A stretch of 7,717 nucleotides of DNA from positions 1 through 7,717 of the forward strand of contig JASLMY010000236.1 of the NCBI GenBank assembly GCA_030746295.1, in the 5' to 3' direction. Origin of the DNA: Alphaproteobacteria bacterium (lineage in GTDB: Bacteria > Pseudomonadota > Alphaproteobacteria > GCA-2731375). Both the position numbers and the translations under genes were made by a program. Every line of letters begins with the position of its first letter. Position 1 is the first letter of the stretch. Shown here one piece after another: positions 1 through 5,795 of this stretch. The notes under the pieces are model-generated. The model saw only the letters and a program-made list of their open reading frames with translations. It had not been told where the DNA came from and made no database searches.

Positions 1-97
1 GGCCCGACCGCCAGAACAATCGCCGGCAATCGGGCGACAACCAATCACGGACCTCAAGTCCGACAGACTGCTAGCATTCAAATAAGCGTCAGGGTTC

Positions 98-125
98 TTG
101 TCGGTCCAGACGGAATCGTTACCAT
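98..125 (+). promoter_or_regulatory. weak sigma-70-like promoter candidate upstream of the selenoprotein B family gene
   Basis: TTGTCG (98-103) and TACCAT (120-125) are separated by 16 bases, and each matches four of six positions of the sigma-70 consensus. The spacing to the start codon at 169 is reasonable. In GC-rich DNA such matches are common by chance, so this is only a candidate. The rest of 1-168 shows no gene that I can support. Confidence 0.2.
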
Positions 126-168
126 TGCTGCAACCGTTGCAGTGAAAAGAACTTCTAGGGAGCATTGA

Positions 169-1389
169 ATGGCCCGCCTCGACGACATTGCCGAGCCGAT
201 GCGCACGCACCTACGCGATCTACCTTGCGCGAGCTTCGACACCACGCCCTGGGCCGAGGGCCCGCCGCTGAAGGAACGCCGCGTTGCCCTGATCTCGACG
301 GCGGGGCTGCAGCGGCGAGACGATCGGCCCTTCGCGGTCGGCGCCAACGACTACCGTGTCATTCCGGCCGACATTCCCGCCGGCGAGCTGATCATCAGTC
401 ACATCTCGACCAACTTCGACCGCACCGGCTTTCAGCAGGACTGGAACGTGATGTTCCCGCTGGACCGACTGCACGAGCTTGCAGCGGACGGCGAGATCGG
501 CTCGGTCGCGGCCTACCACTATTCCTTCATGGGGGCGACCGATCCGGAGGCGATGGAGCCAGTGGCGCGGCAGCTCGCCGGACTGTTGCGCCAGGACGAG
601 GTCGACGCCGTCGCCCTCGTCCCCGTCTGACCGAATTGCACGCGCGCCGTGGGCGGGCTGGCACACTACATCGAAGACGAAGGCATCCCGACGACGCAGA
701 TCAGCCTGATCCGCGAGCACACCGAGAAGATGCGCCCGCCGAGGGCGCTCTGGGTCCCGTTCGAGCTGGGCCGGCCGATCGGCAGCCCCGACGCGCCGGA
801 CTTCCAGCGCCAGGTCGTGCGCGCGCTGCTGGCCTTGCTGGAGGCCGAGAGCGGGCCCCTGATCGAGGATTTCCCCGAGGACGCGCCCGAGGTCGGCATG
901 ATCGAGGGCTGGGCCTGCCCGGTTAACCTGCCGCCACCGCCGAGCGACGACAGCGACCTCCAGGTTCAGCTCGCCGAGGAGCTGAGCCAACTTCGCCCCT
1001 GGCACGACCTCTGGATCGAGAACCGGGGCCGCACCACGGTCGGTGCCAGCGCCCTGGAGATCGAGCCGGCGGCGCGCTTCATGGCCGCCTTCCTGGACGA
1101 GGCCGAGCCCGAGATGCCGCGCGAGGGCCTGTCGTCGTCCGAACTCTTGAAGTTGGTCTTGGAGGACGTCAAGGCCTTCTACCTGGAAGCAGCGCTGGCT
1201 CAACCCGGCCAGAGCACGAGCCAAGCCGCGGCCGACTGGTTCTGGGGCGAGACCACGGCGGGACGAATTATGTTGGCCCTGCACCCGGTCTTGGCCGCGC
1301 ATCCCGACAAGGCCGTCCGCTTCGTCGGCGCCTCGCTTCTGGTGCCGCGCTCGCAGCAGCACCGTTTGGCCGAGAAGGCGCCGGCCTGA
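169..1389 (+). CDS. selenoprotein B family reductase (glycine/betaine/sarcosine/D-proline reductase type), Sec at UGA 628-630
   Basis: A 406-residue protein is read through an in-frame TGA as selenocysteine (residue 154). ATG 169 is preceded by AGGGAG at 157-162, six bases upstream. The N-terminal part has features I associate with the GrdB/PrdB-like family: an LPC near residue 20, RRVALISTAGL (38-47), SHISTNFDR (77-85) and a VMFPLDRLHEL stretch (94-104). The TGA sits after VALVPV and gives UPNCTRAVGG, a UxxC motif. The same frame then continues without a break through GIPTTQISLIREHTEK and RPPRALWVPFELGRP to residue 406, ending in TGA. Known family members from Clostridia form the Sec-containing B subunit of substrate-specific reductases, where Sec attacks the substrate C-N bond. 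The proteobacterial relatives have no proven substrate. Residues from about 250 onward are an extra, mostly helical domain of unknown role. Read naively, this would be two ORFs (169-630 and 649-1389). Family assignment is strong; reaction and substrate are unknown. Confidence 0.88.
628..630 (+). other. selenocysteine codon UGA (Sec154, UxxC motif)
   Basis: This in-frame TGA interrupts a continuous, family-consistent reading frame. The residue lies three positions before Cys157, so it takes the N-terminal place of a CxxC-like redox motif, which is Sec or Cys in GrdB/PrdB-type proteins. Protein similarity on both sides is in the same frame, which argues against a frameshift. Decoding as Sec is inferred; SelB and tRNA-Sec are not encoded here. 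Confidence 0.87.
637..663 (+). promoter_or_regulatory. putative bacterial SECIS hairpin for Sec154
   Basis: The mRNA just after the UGA can fold into a hairpin. The apical stem CGCC (645-648) pairs with GGCG (652-655) around a GUG loop (649-651). Below a G-G mismatch, GC (642-643) pairs with GC (657-658). The base is UGC (637-639) with GCA (661-663), plus C641-G660 with small bulges. The loop begins 18 bases after the UGA and its first base is G. As I recall the published bacterial SECIS rules, the loop should start roughly 16-37 bases after UGA with a G among its first two bases; both hold. Pairing was done by eye with no energy calculation. Confidence 0.65.
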
Positions 1390-1393
1390 GCGG

Positions 1394-2152
1394 TTAGCCG
1401 TCCCAGACGCCTTCGGGCAGCGGCAAGCCGGCGAGGTCGGCCGCCGTCAGCGGCCGCGCCGGCGTGATGCCGAGGCCGTCGAGCACCATCGTCACCTGGC
1501 GCACGTGCTGGGCGGCGTGCCAGGTGGTCCTCTCCAAGACCTCGTGCAACGGCTGATCGCCATAGTAGGTTGCCAGCTTGACGGTTGGGTCGCGGTCCTC
1601 GATGTCGGCGCCCCAGGCGGCAACGCGGGCCCGGACCGCCACGCCGTAGGTGGTGAGGCCTTCGATGCCCTGCTGTTCCGGCCCCGGTGCGACGGCAAGG
1701 CTTTCATACGTCAGTGCACCACCCCCGACGGTTTCGAGAAACGCTTCCGGAATTCGGAAGATGTGATGCGCGAGCTCGCGGTAGCTGCGATCGCGACCGG
1801 GCAGCTTGTCGCCGAGGCGATCCGCCGGTAGTTGGCCGAGGCTCCGCAGCGCGGCATCGAGGATGAGGTCCAGCCTCTCTACCAGCTCAACCGGCGACAG
1901 TGCCGGACCGCCGACGTCTTCCAGGCCCAGGAAGGCGGCGACCTCGCGAAGCGACTGCGCGAAGACGAACTCGTGGCCTCGCGACAGGACCGGCACGCTG
2001 CGGGCGCCCAGCGTACGGAGTGCCGCTTGGCCCTCCGCGTCGTCATGGACGTTGACGGAGTCGTAGGCGATGTTTTTCGAGGAAAGAAACTCTTTCGCTC
2101 TGAGACAGCTGGTTCACCCACGCTGCCAGAAGAAGCGAACCGTGTCGTTCAT
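1394..2152 (-). CDS. selenocysteine-containing glutaredoxin-DinB fusion protein, Sec at UGA 2116-2114
   Basis: A 252-residue protein is read through one in-frame TGA as selenocysteine (residue 13). ATG 2152 has a GAGGGG ribosome site six bases upstream; an in-frame ATG at 2170 is less well placed. Residues 1-75 form a glutaredoxin-like domain: VRFFWQRG, then UTSC (13-16), LRAKEFL, IAYDSVNV, and SVPVLSRG (52-59) with the cis-Pro region of the thioredoxin fold. The first active-site residue, normally Cys (typically WQPGCTSC in relatives as I remember them), is encoded by TGA. Residues about 88-240 resemble a DinB/YfiT-like four-helix domain with candidate metal ligands His129 or His130, His212 and His216 (WHAAQH). 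DinB-fold proteins include metal- and thiol-dependent transferases, so a redox or thiol-transfer role is plausible, but substrate and partner are unknown. Without Sec decoding, a caller would start at the internal GTG 1996 and lose the whole active site. The gene is convergent with the upstream selenoprotein gene. Confidence 0.83.
2077..2103 (-). promoter_or_regulatory. putative bacterial SECIS hairpin for Sec13
   Basis: On the minus-strand mRNA, GAAAG (2096-2092) pairs with CUUUC (2086-2082) around a five-base AGUUU loop (2091-2087). After a bulged C (2097), GAG (2100-2098) pairs with CUC (2081-2079), and after a bulged A (2101), UC (2103-2102) pairs with GA (2078-2077). That gives ten base pairs. 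The loop starts 22 bases after the UGA and has G as its second base, within the usual spacing and loop rule for bacterial SECIS elements as I recall them. Folding was done by eye. Confidence 0.65.
2114..2116 (-). other. selenocysteine codon UGA (Sec13, UTSC motif)
   Basis: The TGA reads on the minus strand between GGG (Gly12) and ACC (Thr14), with Cys16 three residues later. The flanking residues on both sides belong to one glutaredoxin-like active-site motif, and the frame is open from ATG 2152 to TAA 1394 apart from this codon. Sec at the first position of CxxC is the standard arrangement in redox selenoproteins. Confidence 0.83.
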
Positions 2153-2202
2153 CTCGATCCCCTCGATCATTTCCCGTTCACACCTCGGCACCTTAGCGGA
2201 TA

Positions 2203-2216
2203 CCGGTCCAAACCGG
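2203..2216. repeat. small inverted repeat CCGGT-CCAA-ACCGG
   Basis: Five-base arms (2203-2207 and 2212-2216) flank a four-base spacer in the gap between the end of phnE2 and the start of the glutaredoxin-DinB gene. It could be a weak stem-loop at the end of the phn transcript or an operator for the downstream gene. No T-run follows on the minus strand, so it is not a standard rho-independent terminator. The rest of the gap (2153-2258) shows nothing I can name. Confidence 0.3.
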
Positions 2217-2258
2217 ATAGATGGGTGATAGATCAGGCAAACGCCGACGTGGTTTCCG

Positions 2259-3086
2259 TCACCGGAAGCGCTGGCGCAGGAAATGCGAGAGGATCTCGGA
2301 GCCGACCACCAGCACGATCACCAGCAGGATGATGCCCATCGTGCGCTCGTACTCCAATAGTTGCGTGGTGCTGCGGATATAGAGGCCGAGCCCGCCGGCG
2401 CCGACGAAGCCTAGAATGGTCGAGGCGCGGAAGGTCGAGTCCCAATTGTAGATGATGATGCCGGCCCAGGCCGCCTTGACCTGGGGCAGGACGGCGTAGA
2501 CGAAGCTCTTGATCTCGCCCGCGCCCGTCGCTCGGATCGCCTCCACAGGCCCCATGTCGATGGCCTCGATCTGCTCCGACATCAGCTTGCCGGCAAAGCT
2601 GAGCGTCAGCAGGATCAGCGCGATGGTCCCTGCCATCGGCCCGAAGCCCAGGATCACCACCAGGATCATGGCCCAGATGATCGGCGGCACGGCGCGGGAG
2701 AAGACGAGTATGGCGCGGCCGAGCGGATAGGCGATGAAGCGGTTGGGGGTCACGTTCCAGGCAGCGAACCAGGAGACCGGCACCGCCAGCAGCACGCCGA
2801 AGACGGTGCCGAGAAACGACATCTCGATGGTCTCGAGGATCGAATAGAAGACGTTGTCGGAGAACGCGTAGTCGAAATCGGGCGGGAACATCCGCGTGCC
2901 CACCATGGTGCCGATACGCCCAAACATGCCGAGGACGCGCTCCATCGGGATCTTCAAGTACCAGATGGTCCAGAAGGTGAGAGCGCAGAAGAGCAGCACC
3001 AGAACGAAGCGCAAGAGCCGGCCGAGCGCCAAGTAGCGGGCATAGTCGCGCCGCGCCTCTTCCAAGCCGAGGTTCCGATCACTCAC
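2259..3086 (-). CDS. phnE: phosphonate-type ABC transporter permease, second subunit
   Basis: A 275-residue inner-membrane permease of the PhnE family, expected to form the translocation channel with the other permease encoded upstream. It has a hydrophobic segment at about 25-45, then the core binding-protein-dependent transport domain from about 80 with further membrane helices (about 88-110, 123-147, 150-168, 250-267). The cytoplasmic coupling (EAA-type) loop is at about 173-190: EAIDMGPVEAIRATGAG. The TILGFVGAGGLGLYI stretch at 223-237 is typical of the family. The start is GTG 3086 with GAGGAGG just upstream, next to the stop of the preceding gene (10-bp gap), so co-transcription and coupled translation are likely. 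It is the last gene of the operon. Assignment to PhnE is confident; substrate is not determined. Confidence 0.9.
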   Translation of the reverse strand: MSDRNLGLEEARRDYARYLALGRLLRFVLVLLFCALTFWTIWYLKIPMERVLGMFGRIGTMVGTRMFPPDFDYAFSDNVFYSILETIEMSFLGTVFGVLLAVPVSWFAAWNVTPNRFIAYPLGRAILVFSRAVPPIIWAMILVVILGFGPMAGTIALILLTLSFAGKLMSEQIEAIDMGPVEAIRATGAGEIKSFVYAVLPQVKAAWAGIIIYNWDSTFRASTILGFVGAGGLGLYIRSTTQLLEYERTMGIILLVIVLVVGSEILSHFLRQRFR

Positions 3087-3096
3087 CTCAGCCTCC

Positions 3097-3930
3097 TCAG
3101 AGCAGCCATTCGCGGACCCGGTTGGAGACGTACTCGCCCACGAGCACCATCATGACGATGCCCAAGACCACGGTGCCGGCCTTGTCGTAGGCCAGTGACA
3201 TGATCTGCTCGGCGAAGATCAGGCCGATGCCGCCACCGCCGACCATGCCGAGGATCGAGGCCCGGCGCAGGTTGATGTCGAACTGGAAGATCACGTTGCC
3301 GATGAAGATCGGAAAGACCTGCGGCACCACGGCGAAGAGGATGACGGCGAGGCGGCGCGCGCCGGTGGCCTCGATCGCCTCGATGGGACCAATATCCACA
3401 TTCTCGATCGCCTCGGCCGTGGTCTTGGCGAGGAAGCCGACCGAGCGGACCGCCAGCGCCAGCATTCCCGGCAGCGCGCCAAGGCCAAGGGCGGAGACGA
3501 ATATGAGGGCGAAGATGAGCTCGTGCACCGAGCGCGAGAACACGATGACGAGGCGACCCGCCCAGTAGGAGACGACGCCGAATGGGCTGACGTTGTGCGC
3601 CGCCAACACCGCCACCGGCACTGCGATCACCATACCGATCGTGGTGCCCCAGAAGGCGATCAGGAAGGTCTCGAAGAGTGCCAGCAGGATGTCGGGAAAG
3701 TAGGCCAGATTCGGCAGGAACCAGGCCGCGGTCTTGGCCATGTCAGCAAAACTGCCGGAACGCGACCAATCGGTTTGGAAGACGAAGACATGCGCCGTCA
3801 GCAGTACGACGACCGCGCTCAAGGCAAGATAGATCGCATAGCGCTTGGCGAGGACGCTACGCTGGCGCAGCGGATTGCCGGCGCCGACCGCGGGCGGGGC
3901 ATCGAACGCGACAGCCTTCGTCTGGCTCAT
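3097..3930 (-). CDS. phnE: phosphonate-type ABC transporter permease, first subunit
   Basis: A 277-residue PhnE-family permease. It has an N-terminal cytoplasmic tail of about 30 residues, a membrane helix at about 32-51, a periplasmic stretch, and then the core permease domain with helices at about 85-111, 119-135, 138-162 and 252-268. The EAA-type loop (173-191, EAIENVDIGPIEAIEATGA) contacts the ATPase, and ASILGMVGGGGIGLIF (224-239) matches the family. Its ATG overlaps the TGA of phnC by four bases (ATGA, 3930-3927), with no clear ribosome site, so translation is probably coupled to phnC. The two permeases are similar in layout but differ in sequence, which suggests a heterodimeric channel. 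Paired phnE genes are known in other bacteria. Confidence 0.9.
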   Translation of the reverse strand: MSQTKAVAFDAPPAVGAGNPLRQRSVLAKRYAIYLALSAVVVLLTAHVFVFQTDWSRSGSFADMAKTAAWFLPNLAYFPDILLALFETFLIAFWGTTIGMVIAVPVAVLAAHNVSPFGVVSYWAGRLVIVFSRSVHELIFALIFVSALGLGALPGMLALAVRSVGFLAKTTAEAIENVDIGPIEAIEATGARRLAVILFAVVPQVFPIFIGNVIFQFDINLRRASILGMVGGGGIGLIFAEQIMSLAYDKAGTVVLGIVMMVLVGEYVSNRVREWLL

Positions 3931-4679
3931 GCCGCGGGTACCGAATCGTAGATCTCATGCAGCGCCGCCCGGTCGACCTCGGCGGTGGCGGCGGCAAAGA
4001 CGACGCGGCCATGGCTCAGGCCGACGATCCGCTTCGAGTATTGGGTCGCCACGTCAAGGTCATGGACGCTGATCAGCATCGGCACGTGGTGCTCGTCGGC
4101 GACCTGGCACATCAATTCCATGACCTCGGCGCCGATCCTCGGGTCGAGCGACGAGGTCGGCTCGTCGACCAGCAGGATCTTGGGCTGCTGCATCAGCGCG
4201 CGGGCGATACCGACGCGCTGACGCTGGCCGCCGCTCAATTGATCGGCACGCTTGCGGATATGCTCCAGGATGCCGACCCGCTGGCAGAGCTCCATGGCCC
4301 GGTCGATGTCCGGGCCGCGGAAGGCGCGGCTGACCGCCCGCCAGGTGGCGGTGACGCCGAGACAGCCGGAGAGCACGTTCTCCAGCACCGTCAAACGATC
4401 GACCAGGTTGTACTCCTGAAAGATCATGCCCATTCGCCGCCGGGCGCGCTGCAGGGCGCGTTTGTCGAGGCCGGTGACCTCGACGCCCTCGAGCACGATC
4501 CGGCCGGCGCTCGGCTCCACCAAGCGGTTGATGCAGCGCAACAAAGTGGACTTGCCGGAGCCGCTCAGACCCAGCACGGCGACGACCTCGGCCCCGTCGA
4601 CGGCGAGGTCGATACCGCGAAGCGCCGTCTCGCCGGTGGCGTAGGTCTTCTTCAGGCCCTGGATTTCGAGCAGTGCCAT
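3927..4679 (-). CDS. phnC: phosphonate-type ABC transporter ATP-binding protein
   Basis: A 250-residue cytoplasmic ATPase that would energise the importer. All nucleotide-binding motifs are intact: Walker A GLSGSGKST (37-45), Q-loop Gln88, signature LSGGQRQRVGIARAL (148-162), Walker B ILLVDEP with Glu173 (168-174), D-loop SLD, and switch His206. The EYNLVDRLTVLENVLSG stretch (89-105) is typical of PhnC within the ABC ATPases. ATG 4679 lies 25 bases after the phnD stop and has only a weak ribosome site (GTGGCC region), so expression may be lower than that of the binding protein. The four-base overlap with phnE1 indicates coupling. A general polar amino acid transporter ATPase would look similar, but the phnD and phnE neighbours settle the assignment. 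Confidence 0.93.
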   Translation of the reverse strand: MALLEIQGLKKTYATGETALRGIDLAVDGAEVVAVLGLSGSGKSTLLRCINRLVEPSAGRIVLEGVEVTGLDKRALQRARRRMGMIFQEYNLVDRLTVLENVLSGCLGVTATWRAVSRAFRGPDIDRAMELCQRVGILEHIRKRADQLSGGQRQRVGIARALMQQPKILLVDEPTSSLDPRIGAEVMELMCQVADEHHVPMLISVHDLDVATQYSKRIVGLSHGRVVFAAATAEVDRAALHEIYDSVPAA

Positions 4680-4704
4680 CTAGCGCATGGCCACGCGTCG
4701 GCGG

Positions 4705-5625
4705 CTACTTCTTTTTCTTCAGCTTCTTCTTGACCTCCAGGATCTTGCGCAGCGGATCGAAGCGGGCGTCCTCGGCCGGCGCGAAGGCCGCCGATTTGAT
4801 CGCCGCCAGAGCCTCGCGCCCCTCGGCCGTCTCGGTCATGCCGACGAAAGCGTCACGCAGCCGCTTCACCATCTCGGGCTTCATTCGCTTCTTGTCGACG
4901 CTGAGGACGTCGATCGGAATTGGGGCCGAGATCCAGAGATAGTTGAAATCTTCCTTCTTCATCTCGCCAGAGGAGATCACGTTCCTGAGCGTGCCGAGCG
5001 AGATGAAGGCGGCGTCCGCCTTGCCGGCCTGGATGGCACGAGCCGACGCCGAGTGCGAGCCGGAATAGAAGACACGGCCGAAATAGCCCTCGAGCTCGAG
5101 ACCGCCGATCTTGTCGGTGAAGAGCGCGCGGGGCATCGCATTGCCGGACGTGCTGCCCGGATCGACCAGGGCCAAAACCTTACCCTTGATCTCCTCGATG
5201 GACTTCAGGCCGCTGCCGGTCTTGGTCACCAGGGCGCCCAGATAGCAGCCGCAGGGCTTGTCCATGAACATGTCGGCAGGGATCGTGTAACTGACGAGCG
5301 GCTCGATCGCGCCTTTCGATTTCTCGTGCGCGACGAGGTAGATCTTCGGTCCCAAGCTGCCGATGTCGACGAAGCCCGACAGCATCGCCTCGACCACCGA
5401 GGCGTAAGAGGTCGTGGTGTAGAAGTTGATGTCCACGTTGGCGGTCTTGTTGAGATAGGCGATCACCTTTTCCCAGCGCTGCGCCAGGGTCGACATCTCC
5501 TCGGTCCGGATCACCGCCAGCGTCAACTGCTCCTTCTTCTCCGCTGCCGCGACCGGCTGAACCGCAAAGCCCGTTCCCAGCACCGCGACCAAGACCGCTA
5601 AATGAATGACTGTCCGCTTCCACAT
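4705..5625 (-). CDS. phnD: periplasmic phosphonate-type substrate-binding protein
   Basis: A 306-residue protein that would capture the solute in the periplasm for the PhnCE importer. The start at ATG 5625 is chosen because GGGAGGG lies just upstream and a signal peptide follows at once: a positive MWKR, a hydrophobic core at 6-20, and a VAA-A cleavage site near residues 25-28. A longer reading frame back to 5796 would add an implausible Arg/Trp-rich leader and hide the signal. The mature domain has PhnD-family landmarks: TSYASVVEAMLSGFVDIGSLGP (split over 72-93), the anion-binding-type GSTSG (157-161) and FYSGSHSASARAI (186-198) with His191. The protein ends in an unusual Lys-rich tail (KKKLKKKK, 299-306). 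It is the first gene of the operon, as usual for a protein needed in excess. Specificity for phosphonate, phosphite or another oxyanion cannot be read from the sequence. Confidence 0.9.
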   Translation of the reverse strand: MWKRTVIHLAVLVAVLGTGFAVQPVAAAEKKEQLTLAVIRTEEMSTLAQRWEKVIAYLNKTANVDINFYTTTSYASVVEAMLSGFVDIGSLGPKIYLVAHEKSKGAIEPLVSYTIPADMFMDKPCGCYLGALVTKTGSGLKSIEEIKGKVLALVDPGSTSGNAMPRALFTDKIGGLELEGYFGRVFYSGSHSASARAIQAGKADAAFISLGTLRNVISSGEMKKEDFNYLWISAPIPIDVLSVDKKRMKPEMVKRLRDAFVGMTETAEGREALAAIKSAAFAPAEDARFDPLRKILEVKKKLKKKK

Positions 5626-5702
5626 ATCGCCCTCCCACCTGTTGTCTTCTTCGCCGACCGCCCGGGTGGTCCCAGACGAACGCCACTGACCGTTGCCGTA
5701 AC

Positions 5703-5722
5703 AATTCCGTGACAAAGGAATT
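5703..5722. promoter_or_regulatory. inverted repeat AATTCC-N8-GGAATT, candidate operator between phnD and the mlrC-like gene
   Basis: Perfect six-base arms (5703-5708 and 5717-5722) surround an eight-base spacer, roughly midway in the 170-bp region between the divergent starts at 5625 and 5796. It is also the most AT-rich part of that region. The position suits an operator or a sigma-factor site shared by both transcripts. No regulator gene is present in the window, and I found no convincing -35/-10 pair. Confidence 0.4.
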
Positions 5723-5795
5723 AGACTAGCCGGCAGGCAATGGGTCAAGGTCGAGTGGAAAGGCCAGCGCTGACGGCGACCGGGGAGGTAAGGCA

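Noticed and set aside
628..630. UGA reassigned to Trp (alternative genetic code)
   Set aside because: Other genes in the window end in TGA and use TGG for Trp, and the two internal TGA codons are both at Cys/Sec redox positions, not Trp positions.
220..1362. Long minus-strand reading frame opposite the first selenoprotein gene (and similar long frames opposite phn and mlrC-like genes)
   Set aside because: These are mirror frames common in GC-rich DNA. They are Arg/Gly/Ala-rich, show no domain motifs, and lie opposite well-supported genes.
169..1389. Reading the first gene as a pseudogene or as two separate genes (169-630 and GTG 649-1389)
   Set aside because: The frame is identical on both sides of the TGA, family-type motifs run straight across it, the TGA falls on a redox position, and no ribosome site is evident before 649. 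A UGA-Sec explanation needs fewer assumptions.
1387..1425. The terminal TGA of the first selenoprotein gene as another Sec codon
   Set aside because: The only nearby hairpin (GCC-UUCG-GGC) has a three-base-pair stem and no G among its first two loop bases. The downstream frame shows no family-like sequence, so TGA 1387-1389 is a normal stop.
1394..1996. A stand-alone 200-residue DinB protein starting at GTG 1996
   Set aside because: The GTG encodes Val53 of the VPVL part of the glutaredoxin fold, and coding sequence with matching motifs continues upstream to ATG 2152 through the TGA. A start at 1996 would cut a domain in half.
2203..2216. Rho-independent terminator for the phn operon
   Set aside because: The arms are only five bases and no T-run follows on the transcribed strand; kept only as a small inverted repeat.
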